Origin: Verrucomicrobiales bacterium
Lineage (GTDB): Bacteria > Verrucomicrobiota > Verrucomicrobiia > Limisphaerales > UBA9464
DNA: 37,878 nucleotides
Assembly: GCA_027483345.1 (NCBI GenBank)
Contig: JAIXUV010000333.1
Span: 1 to 37,878, forward strand
Direction: 5' to 3'
Shown here: piece by piece, positions 26,601 through 32,840 of the stretch
Numbering within the stretch: the first letter of the stretch is position 1
Layout: each line of letters starts with the position of its first letter
Program-made: the position numbers and the translations under genes
Notes under the pieces: generated by a model
Databases searched by the model: none
What the model was told of the DNA's origin: nothing
Seen by the model: only the letters and a program-made list of their open reading frames with translations

Positions 26601-27526
26601 GTGTCGCGGATACCCTTGGTGGCCAGACCTGGTTCGTGGGTAGCCGATGGTCCGGTTCAAGACGAGTGCCCTGGCGTGGTTGGCCAAATTCCATCACCGA
26701 CCTAGGGACCCTAAAGAGCGGCGGATCCGGCGAAGCATTGGCAATCGCCAACCACTCAGTAGATGGACGACGAATTGTAGGATGGACCGAGCATACATAT
26801 ACAGTCGGAGTAACCACATTTACAACATCACGTCGTCCCGTAATGTGGCGAGGCAGCAACTTGATTGTGGAAGACCTTGGTTCGCTAACCAGCTCTGATA
26901 CTCATGTTGAAGGTGCGGCGCTTACGGTTAACTCTTTTGGAAATATTGGAGGCTGGTCGAAGAGGAAGATACTAAACCCGCCGCTGTTTCCTATCCGCGG
27001 CTTCCTGATTGACGATAATCGGTCGTCAATATCGCCAGCATCTGACATGCGTAATCCAATTGGTGGTGAACTTGTGTCGGAGAATGGGCTAAGGCACTCA
27101 ATAGTATATGGTATTGATGGTGCGACTAATGCGTGTGGAATATCACACTATAAGCCTGCATCAGGTTCGTTCCCAACTAATGCTGTAGTGTGGCGAGGGA
27201 CAATGAATGCAAAGGCTCTCCATTCTCCGATTGAACCTTACGGGTCCATAGTTCATTCTGACGCATTGTTCTTTGCGCTGCCTCAGTATACCGGCGGTCA
27301 AAAGAGACCGGTTGGCAGGGTTTGGACAAACAACATTGCCTCAGCAGTTGCGGTTATTTGGAATAGTGATGGGACCGCGCCTGCATCGTTGAGCGATTCG
27401 CATTTTACACAAAGCACAGGATGGGTTCTGCGAAAACCTAGAGGTGTCAATTCTGCTGGATGGATAGTAGGTGAAGGGACGTTTAATGGATATTCACGTG
27501 GATTCGTATTGGTTCGTCGCAACTGA
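23669..27526 (+). CDS. Large secreted beta-helix / Calx-beta-like / HAF-repeat protein
   Basis: 1285 residues from the ATG at 23669, with a hydrophobic signal (MLLLMMTLFFGLSAQTRAS) about 24 residues in; starting at that internal ATG is a possible alternative. Residues about 45-570 are beta-strand-rich with NCQVRGGAYAFGQAG-type turns, resembling right-handed beta-helix proteins. A Calx-beta-like segment lies near 760-910 (AQRPVFTVSRSG, NLTLYPTYDD, then AFIYDG). The C-terminal about 300 residues carry HAF-type extracellular repeats (ITDLGTLKSGGSGEALAIAN, VEDLGSL, GVNSAGWIVGEG), which probably form a beta-propeller. No catalytic motif is seen, so a surface or matrix-binding protein is most likely. 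Base composition is mosaic: 38/60 GC at 26101-26160 but 29/60 at 24961-25020 and 27/60 at 27061-27120. It is 8 bases upstream of the next gene. Confidence 0.8.
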   Translation: MNRPSRAFLPRQIGNPPESTFGSMLLLMMTLFFGLSAQTRASTVHRWYSPTGTGDGSSKSSPTVFDYKKFATWTQWSVPVAATNIVLHFLPGTHSNVRIQVGTGNRPYRNGVADPDWNINKMNVYIQGGNPDATSPSNPEETVLVYPDNFNEGSSESGHGGAGMINVQDGSHATGLFTDVGGGRLYQARRVVVENLVLDCNWRNQKAFTSLGSPSTYKMYGVNVIAATGRFRNVIVRNLGSHGLICASQFDSKAGVEAFPLMAQAVDDGQEPVVDCNSCDLQLIPYAKYSDPRPWLIEGCEVHGFNNIWGGYNTAIMVNVVTHDPTRTEEATYINHHPPAAFLRDKDRRFALVRNCQVRGGAYAFGQAGPGYCIGSTFTGNAVVGSTGGYNADTHAVLSGDITNSAILDVHVGVRQITDGHGSPDSINYHTVAGNLLRISSRETYRRYQDYKVISVSGATPSTTFVSDASLVLGYSFTNTVSCFHISGVTLGPVFRDNWITTRAVDGFYKPNPAEHSSAVFRPIWWQTPTEVFPPYESGAFVRLDAQNVSLSKNRVSALADNFVDLGPTLGDAAYSFFNDTSQPAYTSNRSALAGDPEFQVASRTERVVLFHDESESVTYSWKKLLPTGTTTTVTDTRIEPRLTRVREVQIQKPWRYSSDFMKVNVRLVDHWLPSSGGPVGSEIVQEESVALRVVGPGVDQTLSQVTGEVAQFTLPIQLGASGSYSITAWWLEPGQTDYSYHGSYSTAQHVEGTVVTVNVSPDVANDRNTSFVAQRPVFTVSRSGSTIEPLTVNLELPSYNVPRFKSSEELVSPTPDVAGTYGTGTGQDYVLKRGTTTITPGALPNRAFTVTIAAGDSFTNLTLYPTYDDLTENEVAYLRVASGTGYAIGLDSTALAFIYDGPEFVVKELTDPLAYYGSSTATAINGDASPAIAGSIFIYSGGYSGYRGGRWAYPNLQGYFWDMRSTDYPGYTPEPLGVADTLGGQTWFVGSRWSGSRRVPWRGWPNSITDLGTLKSGGSGEALAIANHSVDGRRIVGWTEHTYTVGVTTFTTSRRPVMWRGSNLIVEDLGSLTSSDTHVEGAALTVNSFGNIGGWSKRKILNPPLFPIRGFLIDDNRSSISPASDMRNPIGGELVSENGLRHSIVYGIDGATNACGISHYKPASGSFPTNAVVWRGTMNAKALHSPIEPYGSIVHSDALFFALPQYTGGQKRPVGRVWTNNIASAVAVIWNSDGTAPASLSDSHFTQSTGWVLRKPRGVNSAGWIVGEGTFNGYSRGFVLVRRN

Positions 27527-27534
27527 TCATTTAT

Positions 27535-28350
27535 ATGAGATCTCTATTTGCATTTCTTCTGTTGTTTGCTCAATCGATCATTGCCCAAGAGTGGCCGTTG
27601 ATTAGGACGAATACGCTATTTGAAGTGTTGAATGTTGGAATACGATTGGGAGCAGAAGTGTCCTATCGGAGTTCGGGCTCAGAGACGTGGTCTCGAAACA
27701 CTTATCCTGTTGATCAGTACCTTGGTTTGGATTATCAAGCGGGTCGGTGGCTTGGAACCGATAGCTCCCGCCTCCCGGGGGCTGGTTTAAATGAGGAGGC
27801 GATAGTCAATGCTTCTAGTATTGAAGTTGGTTCTGGTGGCTCTTATATTGTCGGGAATTGGGTTGTTGGGCTGTCGGGATTTATCTGGGGATACGATGTT
27901 GTCTTTTTTGAAGATCGGCCGCCGGTGATTGCAGAAGGTCTCCAAACAAACTTTGCTCCAGGCCGAACCAATCTGCTTTTCGGCTTCAAGCTGTTTGAGG
28001 ATGGGAACCCTGACATTGCCTATTATGGCTGGGTGGAGTTGTTGCGTGATCGGGGGGATGCGGTTTCCAAGTTTCGCTTTGGACGGCATGCGGTGGACTA
28101 TCTGCCGAATCGCGGGATCCGTGCCGGGAGGGAGCCGGAACGGCCGTCCTTGGTTTCGGTGGTGACTCCCGAATCCACCACGCTCTCTTGGGATCCGCTG
28201 TATGCTGCCCATGGTTTCGTCCTGGAACGCACTGGGTCCCTGACACCGCCCGTCGTTTGGGAGCCGGTCGAAACTCCGCCCGGAGCCACAAACTTTGTCA
28301 TCCCCAACACGCCCTACTCGAGCGCCCTCTTCCGCCTTGCCCGACCATGA
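27535..28350 (+). CDS. Secreted protein with a YGWVEL-type anchor-like domain, unknown function
   Basis: 271 residues, from the ATG at 27535 ([18 protein letters not shown], a clear signal peptide). The middle part has [24 protein letters not shown], then [13 protein letters not shown]. This arrangement resembles the YGWVRL-containing domain seen before PEP-CTERM-type anchors in secreted proteins, but no PEP-CTERM tail is present here. The C-terminal about 70 residues ([21 protein letters not shown], ending SALFRLARP) resemble a fibronectin-like tail. Function is unknown. The gene starts 8 bases after the large beta-helix protein and its stop overlaps the start of the next gene (ATGA). Its 5' half is AT-rich (24/60 GC at 27601-27660) while its 3' end is GC-rich, so the composition boundary falls inside this gene. 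Confidence 0.75.
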   Translation: MRSLFAFLLLFAQSIIAQEWPLIRTNTLFEVLNVGIRLGAEVSYRSSGSETWSRNTYPVDQYLGLDYQAGRWLGTDSSRLPGAGLNEEAIVNASSIEVGSGGSYIVGNWVVGLSGFIWGYDVVFFEDRPPVIAEGLQTNFAPGRTNLLFGFKLFEDGNPDIAYYGWVELLRDRGDAVSKFRFGRHAVDYLPNRGIRAGREPERPSLVSVVTPESTTLSWDPLYAAHGFVLERTGSLTPPVVWEPVETPPGATNFVIPNTPYSSALFRLARP

Positions 28351-29204
28351 AGCGGTTGGACAGTCGAAGGGCCTTCACCCTCATCGAACTGCTGGTGGTG
28401 GTGGCCATCATTGGCGTTCTTGCTGCGCTCCTGTTGCCGGCCCTCAGCCGGGCAAGGGCCAGCGCCCAGACCTCGGTTTGTGTCGGCAACCAACGCCAGC
28501 TCAACCTCGCTTGGCGGCTCTATACCGAGGACAACCGGAGCTTTTTCCCATGGTCGACGACGCTCAGTTTCTTTGACGACGCGTTGCCCGCCGTTGAGCT
28601 ACAGCCCGCTTGGTGCCGCGGTTCGATGAGCTACATCGGTGTTCGGCCTGCTGAGGAGCGCACCAATATCGACCTCATCCTCGGTCCGTGGCCGGGAAGC
28701 ATCGGTGCCTATAGCCTTGTGGCCGGAATCTACAGGTGTCCTTCGGATTTTAGCCGATGGCGGCCCGAGAGAACGCGGGAACGTGTCCTGCGTGTTCGAA
28801 GCTACTCGATGAACCGAAACTTCGGTTTTCCGGAGTCCCGGGTCTTTCAATTGAGCGTCTTCAACAAGGACGCGGACCTACGCCGGCACGCCGCGGGCCC
28901 GTCAGGGCTGTCGGTGTTCTGGGATGAATCGGAAGCGACGTTGGCCGGCACCGACTTCGGTGATCCGACCCTTCATTTCGGCGAATGGGTGTTGGGCGCC
29001 TTGCCCTCCACACGCCATCGGAACGCCGGATCGGTCTCCTTCGCCGACGGGCATGTCGAGGTTCACCGTTGGAGTGATCCGAACCTGCTCGCAAACAGTC
29101 GAAGACTCGACCTCAACATGGGTGTTTCGACCGCGCCCGGGAGTCCTGATTTCCGCTGGATCGAGGCCGCGATGCGGACCCTAGGCCCTGGCACGACCGA
29201 CTGA
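28347..29204 (+). CDS. Type II secretion/pseudopilin-like protein with H-X9-DG motif
   Basis: 285 residues, from the ATG at 28347, which overlaps the previous stop by 4 bases (ATGA), a sign of translational coupling. The class III prepilin signal is [19 protein letters not shown], with predicted cleavage between A9 and F10 (Ala rather than the usual Gly at -1) and a hydrophobic N-terminal helix. The globular part includes [14 protein letters not shown] and ends with the [13 protein letters not shown] motif (H-X9-DG), typical of the DUF1559-like pseudopilin group greatly expanded in Planctomycetes and Verrucomicrobia. Such proteins are processed by a prepilin peptidase and are thought to assemble in or near the envelope; individual roles are unknown. 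Its GC content is high, like the flank. A perfect hairpin overlaps its stop codon. Confidence 0.88.
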   Translation: MKRLDSRRAFTLIELLVVVAIIGVLAALLLPALSRARASAQTSVCVGNQRQLNLAWRLYTEDNRSFFPWSTTLSFFDDALPAVELQPAWCRGSMSYIGVRPAEERTNIDLILGPWPGSIGAYSLVAGIYRCPSDFSRWRPERTRERVLRVRSYSMNRNFGFPESRVFQLSVFNKDADLRRHAAGPSGLSVFWDESEATLAGTDFGDPTLHFGEWVLGALPSTRHRNAGSVSFADGHVEVHRWSDPNLLANSRRLDLNMGVSTAPGSPDFRWIEAAMRTLGPGTTD

Positions 29205-29221
29205 GGTGAAGTCGGTCGTGC
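29191..29221 (+). terminator. Perfect 12-bp hairpin overlapping the pseudopilin stop codon
   Basis: GCACGACCGACT (29191-29202) pairs perfectly with AGTCGGTCGTGC (29210-29221) around a 7-base loop. The TGA stop (29202-29204) lies at the stem-loop junction. No T-tract follows, so it may be a Rho-independent terminator of weak type or an mRNA 3'-end stabiliser. It faces the convergent DUF255 gene 156 bases away. Confidence 0.55.
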
Positions 29222-29376
29222 AAGCGTCCCTCTCCCATGCCTGAAGCCGGAGCCCGGTCCGTTTCCCAGCTGCTTGAAGCTTCGTCGGGAAAGGCACCTG
29301 GGCCGGTCGCTGGGACCTGAATGTGAAACTCTGGATCCCCGGGGCATTGGTGGCCCAAGCGACGGGACAGATTGCA

Positions 29377-31476
29377 TCAGGAGGGCAGGGCGCTTCGTAG
29401 GAAGTCGCGGACCACCGTGCCATCCCGTGTCGGGGGTTGGCAGGCATGGCCGGTGCAGGGGTAGGCGAGGGAAAACTCCTCGTTCTCCGGAAGGGTCCGG
29501 GCGAACGGATCCACCGGCCCGCGGTTGCCCAGCACGACACGGTTCGGCTCGTGGACCGCGTGAACGTGGCCCAGCAGTGCGCGGGTCGAACCGCACAGCG
29601 GGTCGCCGACGATCACCACGCGTTTGGGTTCCTGGAGGGAGAAATCGAGCGCCGACAGCAGGTGGGGAACTCCCTGTGGATGTTGATGCAGCTTCTGGGC
29701 GAACAGCCGGAGAGTCCTTTCCGCGGCTTCCCTCCATTCGGGCCGTCCGCAGATCGCCGCGAGCCGGAGCAGCGCGAGGCAGGCGACCGAATTCCCCGAG
29801 GGTTCGGCCCCGTCGTAGTCCTCCTTCCATCGGACCAGCAGGTGAGGCGTGTCGGACGAACTCTGCCAGAAGCCTCCGGCGACCGCGTCATGGAATCGCG
29901 CCATAAGGCCCTCGGCCAGATCCACGGCGAACCGAAGCATCTCCGGATCGAGCGTGGCTTCGAAAAGTTCGATCATGCCGGTGAGCACATGGGCGTAGGC
30001 GTCGAGGAGCTGGACCCGGTCCCGTTCGCCTTCCCGCCAACGGTGGAACAGGGTTCCCGGTCGACCTTCGGAAGGTTCCTCCCACAGCGCCCGTTTCAGG
30101 AAGGCCAGGTTCCGCAGGGCCATCTCCAGGAATTCCTCGTCGCCGAGTACGGCGTAGGCGCGTGCGCAGGCGCCAAGCATCATCCCATTCCAGGAGGCCA
30201 GGACCTTGTCGTCCCGCAGCGGACGCACCCTCAGCGCGCGGGCCTCTCGCATCTTGCCTGTCGCGGACTCCAGCAGCGGGATGTCGGTCTCGGGGAGCTC
30301 GGGTTCGACGATGGCCAGAACGTTCAGGCCAGGCAGGGGCTCGGGGTGGCTGTGGTCGATGAAGTTGCCCTCTCGGGTCACACCGAAGTAGCGCGTGGCG
30401 ACGTTGAACTCCTCCGGGGTCAACAGCGCGGAAAGCTCGGCGTGGGTCCAGCAGTAGAAGGTGCCTTCGCGGCCTTCGGAATCGGCGTCTTCCGCGGAAC
30501 AGAAGCCGCCCTCCGGAAGCGTCATCTCCCCCGCGACGTAGCGCAGGATGTCCCTCGCCACCGCGGCATGGGTTTCCACGCGCGAGACGAGATACGCCTC
30601 GAGGTAGAGCGAAACCAGCTGGGCGTTGTCGTACAGCATCTTCTCGAAGTGCGGCACGCGCCAGGCTTCGTCCACGCCGTAGCGGGCGAAGCCGCCGCCG
30701 AGGTGGTCGTAGATGCCGCCTGCCGCCATCCGATCGCAGGTGTGCAGCACGGCCTGCACGCCCTCGGCGTCGCCGAACCGACGGGCGTACCGCAGCAGGA
30801 ACAGCGGTTGCGTGGGGCGCGGGAACTTCGGTGCGCCTCCGAATCCGCCATGGACCGGATCGAATTCGGAGAGGAGGGATTGTCCGCCGCCGTGAAGTTC
30901 GCGGGGACCGGTCGGGAAGGCGTTGTCGGGATCCTGATGGGCGAGTTCCGCCAGCTTCGTGGCGAGGTCCGCGGCGGAGCCGAGGAGGTCCTCGCGTCGG
31001 GTGGTCCAGAGTTCGATGACCCTTTCCAAAAGGGCGCGGAACCCGGGGCGACCATGCCGGGCCTCGGGCGGAAAATAGGTGCCGCCGTAGAAGGGCTTGA
31101 GGTCCGGGGTCAGGAAGACGTTGAGCGGCCAACCGCCGGTACCCGAAGTCATCTGGACGAACGACATGTAGATCTTGTCGATGTCCGGGCGCTCCTCGCG
31201 GTCCACCTTGATGCAGACGAAGTGTTCGCGGAGGTAGTCGCCGATCGAGGCGCTGGCGAACGACTCACGCTCCATCACGTGGCACCAATGGCAGGTGGAG
31301 TAGCCGATGCTGAGGAGGATGGGCTTGCCGGAAGCGCTGGCGGCTGAGAAGGCCTCGTCGCCCCATGGGAACCAGTCGACGGGATTGCGTGCGTGCTGAA
31401 GAAGGTAGGGCGACTTCTCGACGGCGAGGCGATTGGTTGGGGAATGGCATTCCGGGTTGTCGGCGGTGTTGCTCAC
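29377..31476 (-). CDS. Thioredoxin domain-containing protein, DUF255/YyaL (spermatogenesis-associated protein 20) family
   Basis: 699 residues if started at the GTG at 31476 (V-S-N-T-A-D); I prefer it because the ATG at 31554 lies inside the tRNA terminator hairpin and the family normally begins just before [15 protein letters not shown]. The family blocks are clear: [22 protein letters not shown], then the thioredoxin-like motif C62-H-W-C65 ([14 protein letters not shown]), [39 protein letters not shown], and a C-terminal (alpha/alpha)6-type glycosidase-like half ([24 protein letters not shown]). A thioredoxin-like fold joined to a six-hairpin domain is the normal architecture. Function is not established in bacteria; redox or sugar-related roles have been proposed. 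Length is normal. It lies downstream of the tRNA-Gly gene on the same strand. Confidence 0.93.
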   Translation of the reverse strand: MSNTADNPECHSPTNRLAVEKSPYLLQHARNPVDWFPWGDEAFSAASASGKPILLSIGYSTCHWCHVMERESFASASIGDYLREHFVCIKVDREERPDIDKIYMSFVQMTSGTGGWPLNVFLTPDLKPFYGGTYFPPEARHGRPGFRALLERVIELWTTRREDLLGSAADLATKLAELAHQDPDNAFPTGPRELHGGGQSLLSEFDPVHGGFGGAPKFPRPTQPLFLLRYARRFGDAEGVQAVLHTCDRMAAGGIYDHLGGGFARYGVDEAWRVPHFEKMLYDNAQLVSLYLEAYLVSRVETHAAVARDILRYVAGEMTLPEGGFCSAEDADSEGREGTFYCWTHAELSALLTPEEFNVATRYFGVTREGNFIDHSHPEPLPGLNVLAIVEPELPETDIPLLESATGKMREARALRVRPLRDDKVLASWNGMMLGACARAYAVLGDEEFLEMALRNLAFLKRALWEEPSEGRPGTLFHRWREGERDRVQLLDAYAHVLTGMIELFEATLDPEMLRFAVDLAEGLMARFHDAVAGGFWQSSSDTPHLLVRWKEDYDGAEPSGNSVACLALLRLAAICGRPEWREAAERTLRLFAQKLHQHPQGVPHLLSALDFSLQEPKRVVIVGDPLCGSTRALLGHVHAVHEPNRVVLGNRGPVDPFARTLPENEEFSLAYPCTGHACQPPTRDGTVVRDFLRSALPS

Positions 31477-31537
31477 GTCGATCGAAGTTACGGGGTCGCC
31501 CGGGGCGAACAAGGCCAACGGCGGCAGGGACCGGTGG

Positions 31538-31573
31538 AAAACAAAAACCGCCATCCGGAAGGACGGCGGTTTT
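31538..31573 (-). terminator. Intrinsic terminator of the tRNA-Gly gene
   Basis: A 13-bp stem (31544-31556 with 31561-31573), a GGAA loop (TTCC on the transcribed strand) and, on the minus strand, TTTTTGTTTT after it. The pairing is complete only as a minus-strand RNA, where a G-U pair replaces what is an A-C mismatch in a plus-strand transcript. It starts 6 bases after the tRNA CCA end. Confidence 0.88.
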
Positions 31574-31578
31574 AAAAC

Positions 31579-31655
31579 TGGAGCGAGTGAAGGGATTCGA
31601 ACCCTCGACATTCACCTTGGCAAGGTGACGCTCTACCAGACTGAGCTACACTCGC
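31579..31655 (-). tRNA. tRNA-Gly (anticodon GCC), CCA end encoded
   Basis: Read on the minus strand from 31655. The acceptor stem GCGAGTG pairs with CACTCGC. The D-arm is TAGCTCAGTCTGGTAGAGC. The anticodon stem-loop is TCACC-TTGCCAA-GGTGA, giving anticodon GCC (glycine). The T-arm is GAGGG-TTCGAAT-CCCTT, with one G-U pair. The discriminator base is T and CCA is encoded (31579-31581). Body length is 74 bases without CCA. Confidence 0.96.
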
Positions 31656-31675
31656 GTGTCGTTGTGACGGCGAAG

Positions 31676-31704
31676 AAAATGTGGAAAGGCGGCCTCCAAT
31701 GCAA
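31676..31704 (-). promoter_or_regulatory. Candidate sigma70-type promoter for tRNA-Gly
   Basis: On the minus strand, TTGCAT (plus-strand 31699-31704), a 17-base spacer and CATTTT (31676-31681). The -10 match is weak, but the spacing is ideal and the expected transcription start lies about 14 bases before the tRNA 5' end. Confidence 0.35.
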
Positions 31705-31747
31705 GAGTCCTTTTTTGGAACTCGACTGCGGAGCGGAGCCGGGCCCT

Positions 31748-32731
31748 TCAGGACGCGCGGTTTTGGCGCCATTTGTCGAGGCCGACGGCCATCACGATCA
31801 CCATTCCGATGATGATCTCCTGGATGTAGGAATCCCATCCGAGCTGGTTGGTGCCGTTGCGGAGGACCGCCATGAGCAACGCCCCCATGAGGGAACCGCC
31901 GATGCCGCCGATGCCCCCGTTGAGGCTGGCGCCACCGATGACGACGGCGGCGATGATGTCGAGTTCGAGTCCGACGGCGACCGTGGGATCCCCCTGGGTG
32001 AGGCGCGACTGCTGCATGAGACCTGCGAGGCCGAAGAAGGCGCCCGCGAGCGTGTAGAGCCAGAGCTTGGTTGTCTGCACCCGGACGCCGCAAAGGCGGG
32101 CTGCGGCCTCGTTGGAACCGATGGCGTAGACATGTCGGCCGAAGATGCTGCGGCGCATGACGAAGCTGGCGACGACCGCGAGGCCGAGAGTGATCCAGAC
32201 CCCGGGGGGAAGGGGTAGGAAGCCCTGGGGATTGGTGCGTTCCATGAGGGCGTTCAGGCCGGAATCCTCCGGGTTGTAGACCGCCTGCTTGCCGCTGATC
32301 CATTTCGCGGCCCCGCGGACGACGCCCATCATTCCGAGGGTGATGATGAAGGGCGGCAACCGGAGGCCGGCGATGAGCGCGCCGTTGGCGGCCCCGATTA
32401 TCGCACCGGTGGCGACCACGGCCACGGCGGCAGGCCATGAGGACCAGCCGGAGGACAGCATCTTGGCCCCCACGACGGAGGCAAACGCAACCGCGGCGCC
32501 GACGCTCAGGTCGATGCCGCCGCCGACGATGATCATGGTCATCCCGAGGGCGCCGAGGGCGACGATGACGGTCTGGGTCAACACAATCGCCGCGTTGCGT
32601 CCGGTGAAGACCGTGGGACGGGCCTCGTCGCTGAGGGCGAGGAGACCCAGGACGAACAGGAGACCGAGGACTGGGCCTGCCGACTGCAGGAGGCGACGCC
32701 AGGCGGCGGGTTGGCTGGAAGAGGCGGACAT
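31748..32731 (-). CDS. ABC transporter permease, RbsC-type (sugar family)
   Basis: 327 residues from the ATG at 32731 (MSASSSQPAAWRRLLQSAGP). About eight to ten hydrophobic segments are visible. Family motifs are present: GGGIDLSVGAAVAFASVV at about 70-87, FIITLGMMGVVRG, and FGRHVYAIGSNEAAARLCGV before VIGGASLNGGIGGIGGSLMG. This identifies the branched ribose/xylose/galactose-type permease family (PF02653), which forms the membrane channel of a sugar ABC importer. Unusually, no ATP-binding (RbsA-like) or substrate-binding (RbsB-like) gene is next to it in this window; upstream on this strand is a metal P-type ATPase and downstream is a tRNA gene. It must use partners encoded elsewhere or be a remnant. 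Substrate cannot be assigned. Confidence 0.92.
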   Translation of the reverse strand: MSASSSQPAAWRRLLQSAGPVLGLLFVLGLLALSDEARPTVFTGRNAAIVLTQTVIVALGALGMTMIIVGGGIDLSVGAAVAFASVVGAKMLSSGWSSWPAAVAVVATGAIIGAANGALIAGLRLPPFIITLGMMGVVRGAAKWISGKQAVYNPEDSGLNALMERTNPQGFLPLPPGVWITLGLAVVASFVMRRSIFGRHVYAIGSNEAAARLCGVRVQTTKLWLYTLAGAFFGLAGLMQQSRLTQGDPTVAVGLELDIIAAVVIGGASLNGGIGGIGGSLMGALLMAVLRNGTNQLGWDSYIQEIIIGMVIVMAVGLDKWRQNRAS

Positions 32732-32840
32732 CGTACCGGGGCTTTTCCAAGAACGTGGCCGTTTCTTGCCCCATCTGCCAACAACCGAAAACCAACCCCG
32801 AGGGCCAATTCAGCGGCTTGGGTTCGGATCGGGACGGGAA

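Noticed and set aside
29437-31347. 636-codon plus-strand open frame opposite DUF255
   Set aside because: The minus-strand protein has all DUF255 hallmarks; the plus-strand one has no recognisable motifs.
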